Under the pieces are notes generated by a model, which did no database searches, was not told the DNA's origin, and worked only from the letters and a program-made list of their open reading frames with translations. Position numbers and translations under genes: made by a program. From assembly GCF_016055185.1 (NCBI RefSeq), contig NZ_JAECVR010000002.1, forward strand, positions 62,001 through 126,000: a stretch of DNA of 64,000 bases, read 5' to 3'. Of the stretch, positions 52,299-61,516 are shown piece after piece. Source of the stretch: Paenactinomyces guangxiensis (lineage in GTDB: Bacteria > Bacillota > Bacilli > Thermoactinomycetales > Thermoactinomycetaceae). Every line of letters begins with the position of its first letter. The first letter of the stretch is position 1.

Positions 52299-53549
52299 AT
52301 GATGAACGATCATAAAGAAATCGTTTTATTGGTGGAATCAGGTAATCATGGGTGCGAAATTGAGGCAATCAGGAGACAAGGATATGAAGTTGTTTATTTG
52401 ACCACGGGCTTACTCCCTTTTGATTTTAAATATAAATGTTTATGTGAACGGTTTATATCTGACAAAAAAATCTATCAAACAGATGTATTAGATGCGTATA
52501 TCAAGCAATTGGTACAAGAGTATCATGTTAAGGCGATGTATACAACAAGTGACTTTTTGTCTTATGCCGTGGCTTTTATGGCTGAAAAATACGGTTTTTG
52601 GGGTTTGAAACCAGAATGGACAAAAAGTTATATTAAAAAACATGAGTTTCGAAAAAAACAAAGGGAACTGGGTTATAATACGCCGTCTTTTTACATATGC
52701 CATTCTTTAGATGAGGGTATCGCTGTATTGAAAAATGAAGGAAAGCCTATGGTTTTTAAACCAGTGAACGGAAATGAGTCGATGGGAGTAAAATTGGTCC
52801 AAACTCAATTGGAACTGTCGGAGTGTATTAAGAATATTAAAAATATATCGCGATTTACTGGTCAAATGATAGAGGGAGATATTTATTTGCTAGAGGAATA
52901 CCTTGAAGGCGATGTATATAGCTGTGAGTTTCTAAATGGTAAAGACGGTCTGTCTATTTTGGGAATAACCAATCGTCAGTTGAGTCCGCCACCATTTTTT
53001 ATTGAACTTGGCTATGTTTTTCCCTTTCAAAATGAATGTGAGCAACGAATTGTCAATGAAACGCGGAGATTTGTTAAAGATTTCAAATATGGAATTGGTG
53101 CTGGTCATATAGAGTTTATTGTAAAAGAGAATAATATATATATATTGGAAATAAATCCTCGTATAATGGGGTGGCCAAACTATTGGATGATTAACCAAAG
53201 CTTGGGCTGTGACATATTTGGCTTAATTAATGAACTTGCAATTACAGGTGAAACTTCGTATTTTCCTCCGAAAACAAAACGAGTCTCCTGTTGTATAGAG
53301 GTTACACCACCTATCCAAGGGTATATCAGGGATATAAGGGTGAAAAACGATTGGGCAAGGCATCCTGATGTAAAACTAATCCATCAATATCAGCAAGGTG
53401 CTTTTGTTCGAGAGGCGTCCTCAAATGGACACATTATTTCTAGAATATTAACAGTTGGCTCAACAAAGAGAGAAGCGCAAGAGTTGGCTTACCAAATATT
53501 ACAGGATTATGAGATTCATATGATTCTCAAACCTGAGGTACACAAGTAA
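52299..53549 (+). CDS. ATP-grasp ligase
   Basis: A cytoplasmic 416-residue ATP-grasp enzyme. The preATP-grasp N-terminus is IVLLVESGNHGCEIEAIRRQ. The ATP-binding region includes KPMVFKPVNGNESMGVKLVQ, YLLEEYLEGDVYSCEFLNG and the metal-binding Glu and Asn of IYILEINPRIMGWPNYW. The family joins a carboxylate to an amine through an acyl phosphate, as in L-amino acid ligases (BacD) or peptide ligases of natural product pathways. Two ATGs (52299, 52302) follow CTGGAG. The position between the aa:CP ligase and NRPS suggests that it adds or modifies an amino acid of the product. Confidence 0.85.
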   Translation: MMNDHKEIVLLVESGNHGCEIEAIRRQGYEVVYLTTGLLPFDFKYKCLCERFISDKKIYQTDVLDAYIKQLVQEYHVKAMYTTSDFLSYAVAFMAEKYGFWGLKPEWTKSYIKKHEFRKKQRELGYNTPSFYICHSLDEGIAVLKNEGKPMVFKPVNGNESMGVKLVQTQLELSECIKNIKNISRFTGQMIEGDIYLLEEYLEGDVYSCEFLNGKDGLSILGITNRQLSPPPFFIELGYVFPFQNECEQRIVNETRRFVKDFKYGIGAGHIEFIVKENNIYILEINPRIMGWPNYWMINQSLGCDIFGLINELAITGETSYFPPKTKRVSCCIEVTPPIQGYIRDIRVKNDWARHPDVKLIHQYQQGAFVREASSNGHIISRILTVGSTKREAQELAYQILQDYEIHMILKPEVHK

Positions 53550-53561
53550 GAGGAGGGCATT

Positions 53562-56500
53562 ATGTACACAGAGGATTCCCAAAACGCACACCATGATTAT
53601 TGGGCAAAAATACTTAGTAAACCACTTCCTATATTAACTTTGCCAGGTGAACGTCTAGGTGAGTTAAATCAAAGTGAATGGAAAGAAATTGACTTTAACC
53701 TTTTCGAAGTTCACCAGCTAAATGAATTGAGTCAAGAAGTGGAAGTGCCGGTGCCAATCATCTTGTTAACCATGTTTCATGTACTTATTTACCGATATAC
53801 AAATCAGCAGGACTTATTAGTTGGATTTCCTGTTTCGAATAAAAATAGCAACACGACTCAAAAGAGCAATACATTAATTTTACGCACAATAATCAAGGAC
53901 ACAACTACTTTTGTTGATCTATGCAAACATATTTATAATAATGTAGTTCAAGCTGGCTTATATCAGAGTTTACCTTCAAAAACCTTAATTGAAGAGGATT
54001 TATACAAATTAACATTTGTCTATCAATCTCAGACTCAATCGATATCCAATGTATTTTTATGTTCTCCTGGTGAGCAATTTGACAAAAAGGCGATAGCAAA
54101 CTTTATTTTCATAGAAAACGACGAGAGCATTAGATCGAAAATTATATATAAACATCCTATTCTGGATAATGATATTCTTATAAATATGATATATAATTAT
54201 CAATCTTTGATCCGGTCTATCTTTTCTAACCCTCAACAGGAGATAAGTAAAATCCCGCTATTGTCTGAACAAGAGTATGAGTTGATAATGAGTTGGAACC
54301 CGAATCCGAGTGATTTCATTTATCCTAAAGAAAAGTGCTTACACGAGCTATTTGAGGACCAAGTAGATCAAACGCCAGATAAAACGGCTGTCATTTTTCA
54401 TAAGAATGAGATTACTTATAAAGAATTAAACGAGCAATCAAATAAATTGGCGTCCTATCTAAAAAGCAAAGGTGTTGGTCCAGATGTGTTAGTGGGAATT
54501 TGTTTAGAGCGGTCTATTGAATTAATTGTTGGCATAATGGGAATTTTGAAAGCAGGTGGTGCATATGTACCAATAGATCCGCGCTATCCACAGGATCGTG
54601 TTACTCATATCGTAAAAGACACGAATACACCATTAGTATTAACATCAGAGCGTTGCGTGAATTTGTTTGAGGGAATCGATTTAGATACCATTTGTTTAGA
54701 TACTGAATTGGATCACATATTGTCTCTTGATATTCCTTTACCTAAAAAAGAAGTGATGCCAACAAACCTTGCATATGTGATTTATACTTCGGGTACTACT
54801 GGCAAACCTAAAGGAGTAGCAATTGAACATCATAGTCCAGTAGCGTTATTACATTGGGCCTTGAGCATATATCCATTGGATACTTTATCAGGAGTGCTTG
54901 CTTCTACCTCTATTTGTTTCGATCTATCTGTGTTTGAGATCTTTTTGCCTCTGATTTGTGGTGGAAAAGTAGTATTAGTAGATAACCTTTTCTCGTTAAT
55001 AGATCTGCCTGTTGCTAATGAGGTCTCCCTTATTAACACTGTTCCATCAGTTTTGGCGGAATATTTAAGGTTTAATACTATACCACATTCTGTGAAAGTT
55101 GTTAACTTGGCAGGTGAACCACTCAAAAGTTCTTTGGTTCGACAGATTTATCAAGCAGAATCCGTTGAGTATGTGTATAATCTGTATGGACCAACAGAAG
55201 ACACAACTTATTCCACTTATGAATTGATTTTAAGAGATTCTCAAAATGAACCAACCATAGGTAAACCTATAGCAAATACTCATATTTATATCTTAGATAA
55301 GCAATTAAAGCCCGTGCCTATCGGAGTTGAAGGCGAGTTGTATATCGCAGGTGAAGGTTTGGCGCGTGGCTATTTAAACCAGCCAGATCTTACGGACCAC
55401 AAGTTTATACCAAATCCCGTAAAAGATGGCCCTTATACCCGTGTTTATAAAACAGGGGATTTGGCTCGATTCAGAGTTGATGGTTCAATTGAATATATAG
55501 GCAGAATAGACGATCAGGTAAAAGTTCGTGGACATCGCATTGAATTGCAAGAGATAGAAACTGTTTTACTTAAATATCCTGGCATACAGCAGGCTTTAGT
55601 CTTGGTGAGGGAGGATCTGACTAATCATCTTAAATGTTTAGTGGCTTATATTGTTTTGAATAAAAACTTGAAGCAAAAAAAAGAAATCCTCATAAAAAAC
55701 ATCTGGTCATATTTAAAAAATAAATTGCCTGATTATATGGTTCCATCATATTTTGAGTTCATTGACCATATACCACTAACTTATAATGGTAAAGTGGATC
55801 GCAATGCTTTACCTGTATTATCCGCACAGCATAATAATGAATTATCCGAAAGTATCGTAGGTCCTAGGGATGACATTGAGGAGAAAATAGTACAGTTTAT
55901 TTCTGAAATATTGCCCATTAACTGTGTGGGGATTTATGATTCTTTTTTTGAAATTGGTGGAGATTCTTTATCGGCTGTGAGATTGATGGCAAGGATTCGT
56001 GACTATTTTGAAGTAGAATTAACTTTGCAAATGATTTTAGAAATGCGTACTATTGCAGAGTTGGCTGATTTTATAAAAAAATCTGTTCCTACAAAAAAAA
56101 GTAAATCTATAATTGGAGAGATGAACTCGCATGAAAGCTCACAGATGACTATATCCCAAAAGTCATTGTGGCTTATGGACAAGTTATATGGAGGCAGTTC
56201 GCAATACAATATCGTAAAAGCATTTCGTATTAAAGGAGATCTGGATGTTAAAAGAATAGAATATAGTTTGAACAGGATCATAGAGCGTCATGATGCCTTA
56301 AGAACTAACTTTCGTAATCGTGGAGATGGGAATCCCATATCCGTTATTCATAATAAAAAAGAGTTGAAAATAGAGGTCAAAGACTTTAGCCACTGGAGAG
56401 ATAATCAACTGGATCAACAAGTTACACTTTTTATTCAGAATGAATCAAATTATCAGTTTGATTTGGAGAAGGAGACTCTTATTCGTGTTACCATATTAAA

Positions 56501-59261
56501 ACTAGCTGCACATGAATACGTGATGGTTTTCAATCTCCATCATATTATCGCAGATGGTTGGTCTATGATTTTATTGATTGAAGAATTATTAGGTTTTTAT
56601 TATGGGAATATAGATGATACCAAACCACCATTTCAATTCTCTGATTATGTGATACTGGAGAATAAAAAGTTACAGGATGTTTCATATAAAAGACAGTTAC
56701 AATATTGGAAAGCCCAACTGAATAATTGTCCTACTTATTTTTCTCTGCCAACAGATCGGCCTAGGGAGACAATGCGTACATTTCAAGGAGGTTGTTATCA
56801 TTTTACTTTGCCTATTAAATATAAAGAATTGATAAAGATTTATAGCCAGAGAGAAGGGGTCACCCCTTACATGGTTCTTGTTTCGATATTTATAGCCCTT
56901 TTGTATCGGTATACTATGCAAAATGAAATTGTAGTGGGGATGCCGATTTCTAACCGAAGTTCTTCGTACATGGAAAAATCCATAGGTTTTTTTCTAAATA
57001 CATTGGTATTACGTGTTGATGCATCTGGATATCCAACTTTTAATCAGTTGTTAAAGAGAGTGCGTAAAGTAATGCTGGAGGCTTTTAACAATAAAGACGT
57101 CACATTTGAAATGCTAATCGATAAACTGAAGATAAAGAGACCCACTCAATTTAACCCATTATTTCAAGTGATGTTCAATTTCTTTAAACCGCCATTCAAA
57201 TTAGTAAATAATGGTGAACTTATTATAAAAGAGATGAAAATAGAGAAAACGTTAGCGAAATACGATATGGACTTTTATCTGGAGGAAACAGAAGAAGAAT
57301 TGAAGGGTTATGTCGAGTTTAATAAGGATTTATTTAACAAAGAAACCATAGTTCAATTTGTAGAACATTATCAAGCGTTATTAGGGGCCATCTTGATTGA
57401 TGATTTCAAGCCTATTCCTCAATATTTTCTATCTTCGGCTACGAGACAACAAAAGCAAAAAGTTGAGATTAAAGAAGTTGAGGACGGCTCTTTTACTGTT
57501 TTTAAAAGTGATGAAGTTGAGCAATCACTCGTTGACCGTTTTTGTCAACAGGTGAATAAATATCCAGAAAAAATTGCTGTTTTGACAAAGAGTGACTGTC
57601 TAACTTATAAAAGTCTGAATGAGTTAGCTAATGGGGTGGCGCACAAAATTTTAGGGGCAGGGCTCGAGAAACAAAAAATAGGTTTGTTTTTTGAGCAAGG
57701 CGTGCACATGGTAGTAGGTTTAATAGGAACGTTAAAAGCAGGTTCTGCTTATGTACCAATTGATCCGTTTTTCCCAGACAAAAAGATTCTTTTCATGGCT
57801 GATGACGCCGAATTGAATGCTATTGTAACCAATTCCCGAAATCTAAAGCGTGTTAGCCGTCTTTTTTCTAATAGCTCCAAGATGATCATCAATATTGATG
57901 AATGTCATATAGTGGACGAAAATCCCGAAATAAAGATAGATCCGGACGAGTTGGCTTATATTTTATATACTTCTGGCTCCACCGGTATACCTAAGGGTGT
58001 TATGCAAAGTCACCGTAATGTCTTGCATCATATTAAGAACTATACGAATTCAATTAAACTAAGTCCAAATGACCGATTGATCCAATTAGCTTCATACTGT
58101 TTTGATGCGGCTGTGATGGATATGTTTGGCGCATTAATGAATGGGGCTACACTATATCCTTTAAATGTAAGAGAAGAGAGTTTTACGGAAATCGGTGAGT
58201 GGATCAAAAAACAGAAGATTACTGTTTATCATTCTACTCCTACCTTATTTCGCTATCTTCTGGAATATTTTAATGATGAGAAGTTTCATGATATAAGAGT
58301 TGTGGTTCTAGGTGGGGAAGCAGCGCATCAGAAGGATGTGTCCCTGTACAAAAAACATTTCACAAAAGATTGTTTTTTTGTAAATGGTTTAGGACCTACT
58401 GAATGTACGATAGGTTTACAATATGTACTAGACCAAGAAACTTCATTAAAAAGTCAGTACGTTCCGGTTGGTTATCCGGTTGAGGATGTAGAAGTTTTAT
58501 TATTGGATGAAAAAGGAAATCCTACTGATTTATTTGGTGAGATTGCATTCAAAAGTCGTTATGTGGCCTTAGGATATTGGAATAGATTAGATGAGAGTAG
58601 TAAAGCATTTTTGAATGACAGCAGTAAAAAAATTTTTCGAACGGGTGATTTGGCTCGGCTTTTACCGGACGGAACTCTCTTATACCTTGGAAGAAAGGAT
58701 TTTCAGTTTAAGGTAAGAGGATATAAAGTGGATCCGAGTGAAATCGAATTGAGCCTGTTGGAATTGCCTTATATTAAAGATGCATTGGTAGTGGTTCATT
58801 CCAATAAAAATGATGAGCCTTTGGTTGTGGCTTATGTGGTGCATATGAACCATATTTCAATGCCAATGCAAGAAATTCGTAACGACCTTAAGGCAAAATT
58901 ACCTGAATATATGATTCCCACTAGGTTTGAATTTGTGAAAACGATTCCGTTAACATCGAATGGAAAAATGGACCGGCATTCCTTGCCTCGTCCTACTGAA
59001 CATCAAGAAAAAGCCGGCGGTAGTATTGTTGAACCGCAGAATGAGACTGAAGAAATGATATTGGATATTTGGAAAAGAGTTCTTGGTCAACTGGAATTTG
59101 GAGTAACAGATGATTTTTTTGAGTTAGGTGGACATTCGTTACAGGCCATTCAAATGATGACGGAAATCAATAGGGCTTTTCAGGTCAAAATACCGCTGCA
59201 TGTTTTATTTGAATTTCCTACTATTTCCTGTTTGGCTGAATATATTAAGACGGAGACTTGA
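53562..59261 (+). CDS. Bimodular NRPS: half C - A - T - C - A - T, no thioesterase
   Basis: The 1899-residue synthetase starts (ATG 53562, GAGGAGGG site) with about 240 residues resembling the C-terminal half of a condensation domain and lacking HHxxxDG. A1 (about 250-745) contains YTSGTTGKPKG, YGPTEDTTYSTYE and TGDLARFRVDGSIEYIGRID; T1 has S802 in GGDSL; C2 (about 860-1290) has HHIIADG at 993-999; A2 (about 1320-1800) has YTSGSTGIPKG and GPTECTIG; T2 has S1859 in GGHSL. My reading of the specificity residues is D-L-F-N-N-A-L-T-Y-K for A1 (I associate it with alanine) and D-A-M-H-V-G-G-I-G-K for A2 (not recognised). There is no epimerisation or TE domain, so release must be in trans. Confidence 0.93.
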   Translation: MYTEDSQNAHHDYWAKILSKPLPILTLPGERLGELNQSEWKEIDFNLFEVHQLNELSQEVEVPVPIILLTMFHVLIYRYTNQQDLLVGFPVSNKNSNTTQKSNTLILRTIIKDTTTFVDLCKHIYNNVVQAGLYQSLPSKTLIEEDLYKLTFVYQSQTQSISNVFLCSPGEQFDKKAIANFIFIENDESIRSKIIYKHPILDNDILINMIYNYQSLIRSIFSNPQQEISKIPLLSEQEYELIMSWNPNPSDFIYPKEKCLHELFEDQVDQTPDKTAVIFHKNEITYKELNEQSNKLASYLKSKGVGPDVLVGICLERSIELIVGIMGILKAGGAYVPIDPRYPQDRVTHIVKDTNTPLVLTSERCVNLFEGIDLDTICLDTELDHILSLDIPLPKKEVMPTNLAYVIYTSGTTGKPKGVAIEHHSPVALLHWALSIYPLDTLSGVLASTSICFDLSVFEIFLPLICGGKVVLVDNLFSLIDLPVANEVSLINTVPSVLAEYLRFNTIPHSVKVVNLAGEPLKSSLVRQIYQAESVEYVYNLYGPTEDTTYSTYELILRDSQNEPTIGKPIANTHIYILDKQLKPVPIGVEGELYIAGEGLARGYLNQPDLTDHKFIPNPVKDGPYTRVYKTGDLARFRVDGSIEYIGRIDDQVKVRGHRIELQEIETVLLKYPGIQQALVLVREDLTNHLKCLVAYIVLNKNLKQKKEILIKNIWSYLKNKLPDYMVPSYFEFIDHIPLTYNGKVDRNALPVLSAQHNNELSESIVGPRDDIEEKIVQFISEILPINCVGIYDSFFEIGGDSLSAVRLMARIRDYFEVELTLQMILEMRTIAELADFIKKSVPTKKSKSIIGEMNSHESSQMTISQKSLWLMDKLYGGSSQYNIVKAFRIKGDLDVKRIEYSLNRIIERHDALRTNFRNRGDGNPISVIHNKKELKIEVKDFSHWRDNQLDQQVTLFIQNESNYQFDLEKETLIRVTILKLAAHEYVMVFNLHHIIADGWSMILLIEELLGFYYGNIDDTKPPFQFSDYVILENKKLQDVSYKRQLQYWKAQLNNCPTYFSLPTDRPRETMRTFQGGCYHFTLPIKYKELIKIYSQREGVTPYMVLVSIFIALLYRYTMQNEIVVGMPISNRSSSYMEKSIGFFLNTLVLRVDASGYPTFNQLLKRVRKVMLEAFNNKDVTFEMLIDKLKIKRPTQFNPLFQVMFNFFKPPFKLVNNGELIIKEMKIEKTLAKYDMDFYLEETEEELKGYVEFNKDLFNKETIVQFVEHYQALLGAILIDDFKPIPQYFLSSATRQQKQKVEIKEVEDGSFTVFKSDEVEQSLVDRFCQQVNKYPEKIAVLTKSDCLTYKSLNELANGVAHKILGAGLEKQKIGLFFEQGVHMVVGLIGTLKAGSAYVPIDPFFPDKKILFMADDAELNAIVTNSRNLKRVSRLFSNSSKMIINIDECHIVDENPEIKIDPDELAYILYTSGSTGIPKGVMQSHRNVLHHIKNYTNSIKLSPNDRLIQLASYCFDAAVMDMFGALMNGATLYPLNVREESFTEIGEWIKKQKITVYHSTPTLFRYLLEYFNDEKFHDIRVVVLGGEAAHQKDVSLYKKHFTKDCFFVNGLGPTECTIGLQYVLDQETSLKSQYVPVGYPVEDVEVLLLDEKGNPTDLFGEIAFKSRYVALGYWNRLDESSKAFLNDSSKKIFRTGDLARLLPDGTLLYLGRKDFQFKVRGYKVDPSEIELSLLELPYIKDALVVVHSNKNDEPLVVAYVVHMNHISMPMQEIRNDLKAKLPEYMIPTRFEFVKTIPLTSNGKMDRHSLPRPTEHQEKAGGSIVEPQNETEEMILDIWKRVLGQLEFGVTDDFFELGGHSLQAIQMMTEINRAFQVKIPLHVLFEFPTISCLAEYIKTET

Positions 59262-59311
59262 TAACCATCGTACGCGTTTTCTATAGAGTGAAATATTAAA
59301 GATAAGCTTTT

Positions 59312-59349
59312 TCCTCCCAGTAGAGAGTAAGAAAGATCTGTTGGGAGGA
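59312..59349 (+). promoter_or_regulatory. Hairpin TCCTCCCA..TGGGAGGA between NRPS and NlpC/P60 genes
   Basis: The 8-bp arms are perfect and 22 bases apart. The right arm contains a Shine-Dalgarno-like GGGAGGA but lies 60 bases upstream of the next start, and no T-run follows, so this is neither a plain terminator nor an ordinary ribosome site. Confidence 0.5.
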
Positions 59350-59413
59350 GCATTTAACTAAGTTTCCCTGATAATTGACAAAGAACCAGGAGCAAAAGGT
59401 GGAGGGGTATATA

Positions 59414-60322
59414 TTGCAAGTTCAATATATTCAGGTTTCTGTATCAAATCTTTGGGTTCATAAGGATCAGCTCTTTGACGAAGACGAAATGGCTTTAGCC
59501 AATTATGTTGAAATTTCAAAGTGGTTTTCTCAACTCCCTCTTCGTTTAAAAGCGACCCGAAAGCGTCTGGAAAGTCAACTTCTTTATGGGGAGCCGGTTT
59601 TGATCGAACAAGACTTGGGAGACTGGTTAAAAGTATATGCGAAGGAACAGTTTACAACTAAAAGCTCGTCTGGCTATCCCGGCTGGATTCCTTCAAATCA
59701 TATTGTGTTTAATGAAAAATATCATTCTCTCTATTCTCAAGGTGTGTTTGCTTATGTGATGTCTAAAACAGCAAATTTAGAGTTGGAAGATGGAACTATA
59801 CAACTACTCAGTTTTATGACCAAGCTCCCTCTTGTTAAGCAGATAGGAGAATATGTTGTGGTTTTAACTCCTCAGGGAGATGAAGCTAAACTGTTAAAAT
59901 CTCATGTGGCCATTAGGCATAAGCAAGAGGTAATAACAGACATAGATTTGGCCTCATTAGCGTCTCAATTTTTGAAGGTTCCGTTTATTGGTGGAGGTGC
60001 ATCCTCATTTGGTTTTGACTGTTCAGGCCTTTTGTTCAGGTTATATCAAGCGAAAGGAATTCAAGTGCCAAGAGACGTCAATGACCAAATCACACATGGA
60101 CAAAATGTTCCGTTAAGTGAAATTAAAACGGGAGATCTTCTATATTTTAAAACTGATCCAGAAGACTGTGAACGTGTAAGCCATGCAGGAATCTATATAG
60201 GAAACAGCGATTTTATCAGTGCTCGGAGAACTGGAATGCCAATCAGAGTAAGCAGTTTGTCTGAGAATTACTATAAGGAAAGGTTTTGGGGAGCGAGAAG
60301 ATATGTTGCTCCAGAAATTTGA
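59414..60322 (+). CDS. NlpC/P60 cysteine peptidase with SH3-like domains
   Basis: The 302-residue protein has SH3b-like repeats (about 5-90 and 100-180: VSNLWVHKDQLF.., ANLELEDGTIQLL) and a C-terminal NlpC/P60 domain with catalytic Cys203 in SSFGFDCSGLLFRLYQ, His in VSHAGIYIGNSDF and a conserved HF/ARR ending, as in gamma-D-glutamyl-diamino acid peptidases such as YkfC. No signal peptide or lipobox is visible, so it appears cytoplasmic. The TTG at 59414 with GGAGGGG 6-7 bases upstream is preferred to the TTG at 59375. In this cluster it may trim, release or confer immunity for the peptide product, or process a precursor. Confidence 0.82.
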   Translation: MQVQYIQVSVSNLWVHKDQLFDEDEMALANYVEISKWFSQLPLRLKATRKRLESQLLYGEPVLIEQDLGDWLKVYAKEQFTTKSSSGYPGWIPSNHIVFNEKYHSLYSQGVFAYVMSKTANLELEDGTIQLLSFMTKLPLVKQIGEYVVVLTPQGDEAKLLKSHVAIRHKQEVITDIDLASLASQFLKVPFIGGGASSFGFDCSGLLFRLYQAKGIQVPRDVNDQITHGQNVPLSEIKTGDLLYFKTDPEDCERVSHAGIYIGNSDFISARRTGMPIRVSSLSENYYKERFWGARRYVAPEI

Positions 60323-60376
60323 TAAGTGTTCATGACTTTTATTTAGTCATATTTTGATAAAGGGAGTAAAGACGGG

Positions 60377-61465
60377 ATGGATTCTAGTAAAGTATATTGT
60401 AATTTCTCGTTTTTTGAAAAGAGAGGGATGAAAAGAGTTAAGCAATGGAAAGATTATCTAATATTAGATATGGAGAATCTGCATATAACAGAGGACAAGT
60501 TAAGGAGATACAATGTTGATTATTATTATTGCGGCAGTTACACTACTGCACCAATCTTTCTGGCACACAAAGATGGAGTCATTTCTTGGCAAGCAAAAAC
60601 TCCTTTAGGAACCTGGTTAGAGTTTGATATTCGTTCTTTGATAAATGACAATTGGACCAAATGGTATTGTATGGGATCTTGGTCTTTAAACTCTTCCCCT
60701 TTCAAGAGACGGTCAATTAGGAATCAATTTGATCATTTTGGAGATGTCAAAATAGATACACTAGTATTAAATGATGTAGCAAGTGCCTTTCAAGTTCGAG
60801 TCACCCTTTTTACGATAGATCTAAAGATTTCGCCGAGGTTGTATTCTTTTGGCATAAGCCTTTCAAACGGTACTGATGTAGGCGGTAGCAGGAGTGGCCC
60901 AGATGGAGCTAATAGTTTGGTTGTTCCTAAACGATCCCAGATGCCCTTTTTGGGAGGACAAGTCATGTGCTCACCAGCTTGTGTTTCTATGGTATTGGGT
61001 TATTGGGCTGCTGTAACCGATAATGAGACGTTAGACAAGTCGGTTACACAAGTTGCACGTTTTGTTTGGGACAGTGAATATAAAAGTTTTGGTAACTGGT
61101 CTTTTAACATAGCATATATCGCATCACTGGGGTTACAGGCAAAAGTGGTTCGTTTGTGCAATCTAAATGATATTGAGCAATGGATTAAGTCCAAGGTACC
61201 AGTAATCGTCAGCGTCGCATATAAAAGTGGCCAGCTCAAGGGAGCACCACTAAATGAAACAAAAGGGCATTTGTTAGTTGTTCGGGGATTCGATGAGTTG
61301 GGTAATGTATTGGTAAATGACCCTGCGGCGTTAACTGATGAAGACGTTTCACTCACCTATGATCGAATTCAATTTGAACAAGTATGGCTGAATGGATCTA
61401 ACGGTACCGCTTATCTTATTTATGATCCTAACTGGCCTATACCTAAAAGCAATGGACGCTGGTAA
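60377..61465 (+). CDS. C39-family (papain-like) peptidase
   Basis: The first 185 residues of this 362-residue product form a beta-rich domain I do not recognise (YNVDYYYCGSYTTAPIFLAH). The second half is a Peptidase_C39_2-type domain: PKRSQMPFLGGQVMCSPACV with the catalytic-type Cys198 and an upstream Gln, a His in ETKGHLLVVRGFDELGNVLV and NDPAA as the third catalytic site region. There is no signal peptide. It is not fused to the ABC transporter as in bacteriocin exporters, but lies right before one. In NRPS clusters transglutaminase/papain-fold enzymes (such as AdmF or CtaG) form amide bonds or release peptides, which is a plausible role here. Confidence 0.82.
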   Translation: MDSSKVYCNFSFFEKRGMKRVKQWKDYLILDMENLHITEDKLRRYNVDYYYCGSYTTAPIFLAHKDGVISWQAKTPLGTWLEFDIRSLINDNWTKWYCMGSWSLNSSPFKRRSIRNQFDHFGDVKIDTLVLNDVASAFQVRVTLFTIDLKISPRLYSFGISLSNGTDVGGSRSGPDGANSLVVPKRSQMPFLGGQVMCSPACVSMVLGYWAAVTDNETLDKSVTQVARFVWDSEYKSFGNWSFNIAYIASLGLQAKVVRLCNLNDIEQWIKSKVPVIVSVAYKSGQLKGAPLNETKGHLLVVRGFDELGNVLVNDPAALTDEDVSLTYDRIQFEQVWLNGSNGTAYLIYDPNWPIPKSNGRW

Positions 61466-61516
61466 GAGCAAATATGTTCTAAATTCAAGTATAGATAGGG
61501 AGCGAATATTTCTTTA

